Assembly (NCBI GenBank): GCA_002633005.1 | Contig: NMRA01000079.1 | Location: 157,326 to 182,905 of the forward strand | DNA: 25,580 nt | Direction: 5' to 3' | Source: Phoronis australis | Lineage: Eukaryota > Phoronida > Phoronidae | Made by a program: the position numbers and the translations under genes | Shown: piece after piece, positions 1-8,360 of the stretch | Numbering within the stretch: position 1 is the first letter of the stretch | Layout: each line of letters begins with the position of its first letter | The notes under the pieces: generated by a model | Seen by the model: only the letters and a program-made list of their open reading frames with translations | What the model was told of the DNA's origin: nothing | Databases searched by the model: none

Positions 1-142
1 CCCACCTACATACATACCCTCACCCCTCTGCTCACCTACATACATACCCTCACCCCTCTACTCACCTACATACATACCCTCACTCCTCTACCCACCAACA
101 TACATACCCTCACCCCTCTGCCCACCAACATACATACCCTCC
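1..142. repeat. 30-bp minisatellite in intron
   Basis: About 4.7 tandem copies of a 30-bp C-rich unit (core CATACATACCCTCACCCCTC) run from the window edge to 142, so the array probably continues to the left. Copies differ at a few bases, for example CACCTAC versus CACCAAC. The array abuts the 3' end of an exon of the minus-strand coiled-coil gene. On the minus strand every unit contains GGGTATGTATGT, the same donor-like sequence that ends that exon, so the array repeats a potential 5' splice site. Confidence 0.9.
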
Positions 143-3100
143 AGCTTGGCTTTCTCCTCGCTCTGTTTAGCCAACTGATCCCTTAACTCAAACAACTTCA
201 GCGTAGAGTCCTGTCTGCTTTCTGCCAGCTGACAGTTGATGCGTTTCACCTTCTTTTTATACTTGGATTTCTGTGAACAAAAATTGAATTCTGAAATGCT
301 TAATCCCAGAGTAAATATAAGTGTCCATAATCACAAACAAACTCACCAGATAGCGGGTAGTCATGTGTGCAGTACCTGAACTCTGCTCATAGTTCCAAAT
401 GTTTGATATCCAGCCACAATCAGTTAAGATTTATCAAGGAGCCTATGCGTATATAACTAGGCATTTTAAAGCAAAACCTTAACAGTGTTTTTGAGACATC
501 ACATAAAATTTTCCTTTAAAAAAGTTTTAGTAAAATCGGCTGAGAGGTTATTTTGCTATGAAGCACCTTTCTTGCACATGAAAATTTGACTGCATATCCC
601 TAAGTCATATCTTCGCTTAATTCAGACAAAATGCACAGCATGGTCAACCTACCAAGAAAGTCAGATTCCGCCTTACTCAGAAAAAAATCTTTCAGTCTGG
701 CTGAATCTGACTTATGTCAGTTTTATTATTGTGTGCTAGTCAATTGACATTCACTTGCATCTCATTAGCCTTACAACTGACTGCACTCAAAATGGATGAT
801 GGCTGAATTCCCATATCCCGCACTCCCACTCTTCTCGACCGTGAGGAAAGATTAAATTGATTGTACAGCGGTGGCACTGTGTGCACAATAGGCACATTTT
901 CACAGTGCCGTCTGGAAAGGTGAAATGTGGCATTCTGCATCCATGGATACTCATCCAGTTTATCCCACTTTTTTTTAATCGATAGCCCACCGCACAGTAG
1001 TAATACTTTCTCGGTATGACTTAACTATGATATAAAATATAAAGTATTCAGAATAACATTAGAATCTCCATAAGAGCGAAAGCGAGGCTGCTGACCTGTC
1101 TGCCATTTCTGGAGATGAGCCGCTATTTCATACCTCACGGCATGGGAGAGCGATCAATGCAGAAGGTTCCTATTAAGTCATATTAGATTTTTTCAGCTAT
1201 TCAATAAATTTTGCTTAAAATTGGAAGTTGGCACCACATTTTCTACATTTGGATAAAAACCTGTATCTGTGCATGAACTCTCCTAAATATTCGTACCAGT
1301 GCATTTATTTCATCCTCGACTTCCTTTGTCCTCAGTTGCAGTTTCTCAATCACCCTGTCCTTCAGTTTCAGGCTCTCTATTGGCTCATTGCCTTGTGTAA
1401 CAAGGTTCTGTTGATTCATGTAGTCTAGCTTCTCTTCCAAACTTTGAATCTGTTCCTTCAGGTCAACATTGGCACTCTCCAGCTCACACATCTACAAAGC
1501 GACCAAACAGTAATGTGACCTTCAGGTCCACAGGGACACATTTCAATGGAGACATCCACAGTGGAGAAAAACAGAGTCAGGAGACCTTCACGTCACCATA
1601 GGCTCTCACCTGCTCAAATATGTTTCATGGGAACAAAAAATACCTTCACTTCAACATTGGAACTCCTCACATAACAAAACGATTATGGCTCTTATAATAT
1701 GCAACACAAAAAATCACAATTCAAAAATTTTGGAAACTCTCACATGAAATTTTCTTCCAATGATTATGTTGCATAGCCTGTTAGCTTTTACCGAGGAATA
1801 CTGACGGTCTGGTTGAAGTGAAAATTGATTTTGTGGACAACATACTCCTTAGCCCTAAATCATAAGCCAGACAACTTAAGACGCTGCCATGTTTGCTTAA
1901 GGAGTGATTCTTGACAGTCACCCTAATTAAACCACAAATTCTATCTGTCTAGAACTGTCACATCCACTTCGAAAGGCATTCAATGTCACTAAGGTCTTCA
2001 AACACTGTTGTCATTTGCTCTACGGTGCTGAAGTAAATGTTATTCCCCAGCAGGAGACAGATGGCTAGCCAAAGTCAGTAAATAATACCTATTGAGCTTT
2101 TCCAGGCGATTTGAATTGTGATTTTTTACATCAAGTGTTCCAACAGGGTGAACTGTAATTATCAACATCTACCCTGATTATACATACTTTAGACCACAGG
2201 GTTCATAACTTTTGTGATCAGGGCTGAGAGATTCAACAGAAGATCATGGAAGGATGTAATAAAATCCACATTGTTTCAGGTGCTGTGTCCTTGTTCTTTT
2301 AACAATTCTGATTGGTTCAAACTGCTTGGAATTGAAACTAGAGATTGTGGGATTGAAACTAGAGATTGGACAAGTATTCAAAAAGTTTTGATTTTGGTTC
2401 GCAAACAAGTTGAGGCTATTGTCACTTGACTGGCAATTTTAGAATTTTCTGGGGGACACCGAGATTTTTCTGCGATTAACGATGATTAATTGTTTCCGTG
2501 ATTATTGTTGGAGAATGCAAAGACATATAGCTTCGTGGATTTCTTGTACCCAGATAATAGATAATTCATCTCTTGTACACCATTTCAAAATTTAGTTAAC
2601 AGTTTTAATCATCTTTTTCACCAAATTCAGATCCAGCAACTTTATGCTCCAGTGATTAAACACAACATTAACCTTAACTAGACCTATGACCCGACCCCAT
2701 CAGCACCCTCACCTGTTTCTCCAACTCTCTAGTTTCATGTTCCGCTACAGTTGACTTCTGTGTGGCCTCGCTGAGAGATGACTGACAGGCATCAAGTTTA
2801 GCTCTCAAGTCTGCCAACTGCAAAATATATGTACACAACATTCACACTATCAAAACTTCCCACTAAATATTAGACTAAACTGCTCACGGCAACAAACAAT
2901 TGTGGTACTCCTTTTGATATCGGGGTGTCGTACATCATTAAACCAGGAAGAGAACATCTCCACTTGTTTAGTATGTCTGTCTGGATCAGTACAAGTACTA
3001 ATAAAGTTTCAGTTTAGACTACGTCGCGTCTACGTTTCTACTGATTACATGGCAACTGGAAATAGATGGAGCTAACTACCAATCTGCCAGGTTGTTTCAT

Positions 3101-5585
3101 AGCTTCAGTTTAGAAACCCCTTAGAAACAATGTCTTTGCAGCAAATGCCTCACGCAGATACTTTTGCCAATTAGTGATGGGATGATGATGCCCATTTTTA
3201 GGAATTCGATTCTTTCTTGGAAGTTTGATTATTCTTTATTTCATTTTCATTTATATGTCAATTTAATTCATTCTTTCTCAAATATAAGTAGTTGACTAAA
3301 TGATAAGATTCCAACTTTCAATGAATGACCCTTACCAGTTTGTTCAATATCTCAACAATCCCTACATATAAAACAAATAAGTCATAACTCTGTTAAACAC
3401 TTAATGGAAAAATTGCAAATGTTAAGAATCAAATAGAAATTAGCCTTGATGTATCGGTAACAAAATCGGTCACTTCGCCGTCACAATTCGATTACAGTTC
3501 AAACCATTGCTGCATTCTCATTGCTAATTCAGTTTTTACAGATATCAAGAAATTTAAATGTGTTAATTACACGTGTCTGTTATAGTTCACTGATTATCCA
3601 TAAATGCCCCGTGTATTAACTCTAGTCTTCACGTACGCTCTCATTACAACTGCCAATGGAAAGTCTACGTGTTAACTAGGAAATTGCAATCACTATTTCA
3701 ACAGGATTTTCAACATTTACCACCTGTGCTCAGGTAAGACAAAAAGGAGTCTTGCGAATGTTTTTACTTGGTGAAATAAATTTCGCCAAGTATGTTGGTC
3801 TTCCATCAAGTTTTTTTTTTGTTTGTTCGCACGATACAGGTCGCAATTTTCGTTCGATCATCGCGAAATTTACACATAACATGTAGTTCTGGAAGTACTG
3901 GAAGCCTATTGTTTTTCGTCACAATCGGATCCAAGATGGCGGCTGTGGTGGCCATTTTGTTTTCATTTAAAGGTTCAAATGCTTCTGGAGGCTACAATTT
4001 TTTACGTACAAGGCTAAGAATCGGCACAGTAAATGGACCGGAAGTTTTCTACAAGTATACCGGAAAGTGTTTACTTCCGGTTAAAGATGGCGGAAATATC
4101 GGCGATCGCGCACCTCAATTTTGGCCTAAAAATGTTTTCTCCTGTAGAGGGCGCATTATACGGCCAATTCCTTCGAATTTTTACAGGTATTAGTTTCTTA
4201 TGACATGCTATTATACAGAGCCAAAAAACCAGAAGTTGCTTTCAAGATGGCGGATCTGGTGCATGTTGACCCATTTTCAGTCGTGCTGGAGTGCGATTTT
4301 AAACGGGAAGAGAAAGACCTGATTTTCTGCATGTGGATTCTTTGAGGTATACTTTTTCAAATGACCTCTAACAATTTTTTCTTCAGACTTACCGTTTTCG
4401 TGTTATTTGACTTTGAAATTCTTAAGAAAATGCAAAATTTCATTTTTTACGAAAATTTACGGAATTAAGCGATACCATCAATTTAGATAGAGTTTTGAAC
4501 GGGCTTTCAGAAGGTGTTTTTCATTTTTCGCTAGGACGTCTACTTTTTGAATTATTCAAGATTTTCTGATAGCGCTGTTCCTTTGTTTAGCGCTCTTGCT
4601 GCATTGATGTTGGTTTAGTTTCTATTGGGCAAGAGCGTAGCCTATTTCTTGCTGATTTATGACATCTAAGTACTTCATATGAATTTTATGATGTTGTCAT
4701 CATATTCGTTATCAACGCCACCATCTCATAGTCGTCCTCTTCGTCGTCATCTCTATCGTTGTCTTTTCTGTTAATTTCCCCAAGTGTCGCTCCTCGGAGC
4801 GCTTTCATTAAAATTTTTTACCGCTACGTCAGATAAAAATAACTAAACTGGTTCTAGGCAGTGGGATTTTGAAATTTGATGCAATAAAGAAGTATTTTCA
4901 ACCTTCCATATTTTGAAAAAAGGAAAAAATCCCGACACCATCTGAAATGACTTGTAGGGTTGGGACATTTTTTTACCCAGCATTCCCTGATAGTCCGCTG
5001 AAAGACCTATGTTTCTGGCGCAGACAAGGGTTATGTTATTTATGGCCTGACTGTGATTAAAGTAACAAACGATTAATTACCTCACGCTCCGTTGATTCTT
5101 TAGTCTTCTTCTTAACACTGCTACTTGGCCTATAAACAGGAAATATTTTGTCCTCAATTATGATCACAAGTTCACGTCTAAAAATATCATAGCCTTCAAA
5201 ATCACAGAAACTGGATTAAAAATGAAGAACAACGGGGTAACATTGGTGAGAAACAGAAAAATCTCACAAAGTAAGGATATCAAGAATTATGTATCGTAAA
5301 AAATCAGTCTCGTTGACCAAATGAGATGTTTTGAGAAATGACACCCTCACAACCATACCAGGAGGCAATAACATTGCCCTTAATGCCACAAGCATAAAGG
5401 GGTGATAGTGCAACCAAACAAAAAGTTACTCATCTCAAAATACAGTGAATAAAATCAAATGAAACATGCATATATGCACATGGAGTAAACACATACCATG
5501 ACTCTGGATACAATTTAGTCAACAGTTTGAACATATCCATGAAAATCTGTTGCGGTTCGCTCAAGCTTCCCTCACCAGGTGTCAT
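138..5585 (-). CDS. Coiled-coil protein gene, 5' five exons (partial)
   Basis: Five coding exons read on the minus strand: 5497-5585, 5081-5129, 2713-2817, 1297-1491 and 138-270. Each has AG/GT borders (donors GTATGT, GTAATT, GTGAGG, GTACGA, GTATGT). Phases fit throughout: exon 1 ends in TG and exon 2 supplies G, making Trp30; the next junctions are phase 0; the last donor is phase 1. The chain begins MTPGEGSLSEPQQIF and runs 190 residues before leaving the window. Residues 1-30 form a short amphipathic head. Residues 31-46 are a Ser/Lys-rich linker. From about 44 onward the protein is almost continuous heptad-type helix (RELEKQMCELESANVDLKEQ, then LQLRTKEVEDEINALKSKY), rich in Glu, Lys and Leu with no Pro before the edge except near 118. 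This predicts a dimeric coiled coil, perhaps centrosomal, ciliary or Golgi; that role is inference. I do not recognise the family. Introns at 271-1296, 1492-2712, 2818-5080 and 5130-5496 show no other supported exon. Confidence 0.8.
3775..4260. promoter_or_regulatory. Cluster of YY1-like and ETS-like motifs inside intron 2
   Basis: Three exact AAGATGGCGG sequences (3933-3942, 4084-4093, 4244-4253) match the YY1 core. Between them lie three ETS-type cores: ACCGGAAGT at 4037-4045, ACCGGAAAG at 4059-4067, and inverted ACTTCCGGT at 4073-4081. A short hairpin (ACTTGGTGAAA / TTTCGCCAAGT) sits just before, near 3765-3790. These motif types are typical of TATA-less housekeeping promoters, so this could be an internal promoter or enhancer. 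Equally, it could be part of an old dispersed repeat. The 133-codon reading frame across it (3792-4193) has no recognisable domain and I do not treat it as a gene. Confidence 0.3.
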
Positions 5586-6500
5586 TTTGAAGACGTTACG
5601 TGAAATCACGTCTGTTGAGGAACAAAAAATTCAAGGGACACGAATCTTACAAATTCCACCAGATGTCCTCCCACACTATTTTGCAAGTGTCACGCGCCAG
5701 GTCACGCACTTCACTCAGTCCCGCAATAGTCTTTCCCTAACTCGCTGGACTCAGTTGAAATATTTTGTGGTTATTACGCGCGCCGTGAAAAAGTAAACGT
5801 GGACTGAAAAAGTGGAGTTGTATTTCATCATCAAAATCATCTTTAGTTAATTTCCTGTAGATATGCTTCGTCAAAGACTGATGCAGAACTAGACAGGATC
5901 GCTGAATAAAGTAAGCGCTTTTTAAGTGATAATTTCAACTTTGTGACGATGTGAGTAGATTTCGCCTACTATCTGTTTAAAATACACGGGGTGAATTTAG
6001 TACAGAAAGTGATGGGGAGTACTGTAGTGGCTGTAACTCACTGGTTCCCTGCGTGCCGCTAGGTGGTCAGTAGCCAGCATGCAGATATCACTTAATTTTC
6101 CTTGGGAAATTTTTTTACACTGGCGTTTCTGATTGACTAGTTGAATTCTCAACAGGGAGCGCTTTACGCAAATAATCTGGCATCATAGATACTCAATAGT
6201 CTATGCTGGCACAACTGATGGACTGAAGTGTAAATGAGGTCTGTTGTACAGACAAATCGGCGCCTAAAATTTATGTTCAGGAAAAGTGAATCCTAGAAAT
6301 TGTGGTTGCGCCTTTTCGGAATGCATCTTTATACTGCCGATGACTTTTGTTTACGATACTATCCTGTATCCATACAGTGTGAATAACACACTGGTTAAAT
6401 CGGCCAGATATATGTTTATTGTACATGTATGTGCTTCAAGCGCACCGCTATTAAACATCACTGCAGAAACGAAATACTCTGGAGTTCCGAATAGTTGTAG
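5586..6500. other. Upstream region of the coiled-coil gene, no gene seen
   Basis: The first ~200 bases upstream of the start codon (5586-5800) are richer in CG dinucleotides (CACGCGCC, ACGCGCGCC) than the flanks, which fits a TATA-less promoter for the minus-strand gene. I found no clear TATA box, RNA gene or supported exon from there to 6500. Confidence 0.3.
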
Positions 6501-6507
6501 AGACAGC

Positions 6508-6859
6508 AATAATAGTATAGACTGGAAAATTTCACGATTTTTTAATAATAGTAGAGACTCTAATAATAGTATAGACCCAACATTTTTGCCAATAGAAAAG
6601 TAGAATAATAGTATAGACCAGAAATTGTCGGGAAAAATTAATAATAGTATAGAATGGAATAATGGTATAGACGGCAAATTTGTGGAAATTTAAACATAGT
6701 ATAGACTCGAATAATAATATTGATTACAAATTTAGGTAAAGTCTAATTATGATATAGAAGGGAATAATAGTGCAAAACAGCAAATTCTAGGGAATAATGG
6801 TATAGATGGGAAATTTGTGGAAAATTAAAAATACTACAGACTGGAATAATAACATTGAT
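6508..6859. repeat. Phased array of AATAATAGTATAGAC motifs
   Basis: A 15-bp motif, AATAATAGTATAGAC, recurs with mutations. Starts read at 6508, 6544, 6562, 6604, 6640, 6658, 6692, 6710, 6745, 6763, 6793, 6827 and 6845. Successive spacings are 36, 18, 42, 36, 18, 34, 18, 35, 18, 30, 34 and 18. The basic step is therefore 18 bp in pairs, with ~35-bp gaps forming a ~54-bp higher-order unit. The right part also contains two diverged copies of a ~135-bp block (about 6656-6780 and 6791-6957), each with AAATTTGTGGAAA and TTGATTACAAATTT. Weaker relatives (CGTATAGAC, CGTATAGAT) lie at 7460-7506. It encodes no convincing protein on either strand. Confidence 0.75.
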
Positions 6860-7267
6860 TACAAATTTGCATAAAATCTACTAACGGAAGATGCAAATAA
6901 TAGAAAGTGCAAAATCTAATAATGATGGGAATAGTAGTGCAAAGAAGCAAATTCTCGCCTATTTCTTTGAGCAACTGCCAACCAGCCATTAATATTGAGA
7001 AAGTGGTCATTGTTTCAAGCTTTTTAAAATTTTGCCAACACTTTCTTAATTCTGACCGATCCCATCGAACCCGTCCAAAATAACATTCTGGCCCTCCAAC
7101 AGACGGCCGCTGCATAAACCCTTGCTTGGGAGTCCGATTATTTTACGCTTTGAAACATACAGTTGTATATTTTAGGAAATAAACTCCTTTAATGTGTATG
7201 ACATGTGACTTCCGTGTGTAACACGTAGTCGTATAGCTCTTCTAAATTACAAACTCTGAACTGAGAG

Positions 7268-7335
7268 TCTTGTGGTCTGGAGGTTTAGAGCGAGTTAACT
7301 TCGTCTTATGACCAAGGTACGATACCCAGTATCAG
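7268..7335 (+). repeat. tRNA-like relic (SINE head or tRNA pseudogene)
   Basis: The stretch GTGGTCTGGAGGTTTAGAGC (7272-7291) resembles the D-arm/A-box part of a tRNA. It is followed about 25 bases later by GGTACGATACC (7316-7326), one or two changes from the RNA polymerase III B box GGTTCGANTCC. I could not fold a convincing acceptor stem, so it is more likely a SINE head or decayed tRNA than a working tRNA gene. Confidence 0.45.
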
Positions 7336-7696
7336 CAGCAAAGTTTTTGTGTAACAATTTTTTATTGCATGAAACAAAAATTGTAAACTTGCTGAATCAA
7401 ATAATCATTGAGAGCGGAAAAGGTTAGTAAATTAATAAACATAGAGACCCAAATAAGCGTCGTATAGACCGGAAAACGAGTCTGAAATAAATAATCGTAT
7501 AGATATGGCTATTCAGAACTCGAGAGTAGTTGCTGCGACGCCACATGCATGACAAGGTTAGTTCACATTCCGCCATTTTTTCAAGGTGTTGTAAAACTAA
7601 CCAATGACTGCTGAGGTTACGTCAACGACTGCTAAAGCGCGTGCCACTGCGTGATATCTGCGTGCTGGCTAGGCACGTAGGGGACAAGCGAGGTGG

Positions 7697-7731
7697 CTGT
7701 AGCCCCTATCCAGCCAACCGAGGGGCTACAG
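7697..7731. repeat. GC-rich inverted repeat
   Basis: CTGTAGCCCCT (7697-7707) and its exact complement AGGGGCTACAG (7721-7731) flank a 13-base loop. Similar GC-rich hairpin-forming sequence recurs near 22653, suggesting pieces of dispersed repeats. Confidence 0.6.
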
Positions 7732-8289
7732 GTTGCCTACCGTCCCTACCGAGTACCATACGAGAAGCCTTTAAAAATGAAAAAGTGAAAGTTGCTGTAA
7801 TTAGTGTCCTCTTATTATTGAGAAGCTTGTACTCAACTCTAAACTGATGTTAGAGTTTACAACAACAATAACGTCAAAGTCAAGAGAGCAAAGCCAAAGG
7901 CGTCGAGTTATTTCTGACTCCTGTACCTTTCAATCCTGTCATACTTTTCACTTGTCTGGTCAATCTGTATATTTTTAACATTCGAGCTTGCGCCAGATCC
8001 CATTTTTAATACACTGTAATGATTAGCCTTGTGCATCTAGAACTGTAGTTTAAGATTAATCGTTCAATTGTTCAATACTTCCAAACCCCATCGTGAAAGA
8101 AATCAGGAGGCAGCAGCCATGACAGTTTACCTATGACGTCATGGCAACACTGTTAATTATTTCGGGACAGATGTATTCTCAATTGTCTTCCATAGATGTC
8201 AAATGGTATCAATTTGACATCACTTTGTTTGAAAATAAATGGTTGTGTTCATAAATTACAAATAAATTTATTTTTGTGACACTTTGTCA

Positions 8290-8360
8290 GGCTCTGATTG
8301 GTCAACACATATTACGGGACCCCGGATGTCGGCCTTTCCGGTGAAGCTCAAATTCTAAAC
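8290..8360 (+). promoter_or_regulatory. Probable KRTCAP2 promoter / 5' UTR
   Basis: Directly upstream of the proposed start exon are an inverted CCAAT box (GATTGG, 8296-8301), a short GC-rich patch (GGGACCCCGGATG) and an ETS-type TTTCCGGT (8335-8342). There is no TATA box at the expected distance. This composition fits a housekeeping promoter. The transcription start itself cannot be placed. Confidence 0.45.

Noticed and set aside
3336-3361. 26-nt minus-strand micro-exon with good AG/GT borders between exons 2 and 3 of the coiled-coil gene
   Set aside because: It needs a phase-1 donor upstream, but exon 2 ends in phase 0. Including it gives an early stop, whereas skipping it joins exons 2 and 3 perfectly. 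It could still be a rare poison exon.
3792-4193. 133-codon plus-strand ORF
   Set aside because: It lies in an intron, has low-complexity composition and no recognisable domain. The frame seems open by chance across the motif cluster.
6286-6677. Overlapping ORFs on both strands through the AATAATAGTATAGAC array
   Set aside because: The peptides only mirror the repeat (NNSID / SILLL) and have no independent support.
6508-6859. CRISPR-like regular repeats
   Set aside because: Repeats are only 15 bp and diverged, spacings alternate 18/36, and the genome is eukaryotic with introns. There are no cas genes.
6834-7115. 93-codon minus-strand ORF (begins MQRPSVGGPE)
   Set aside because: It looks somewhat protein-like at its start but runs into the AT-rich array and matches no family I know. 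There is no splice or promoter context.
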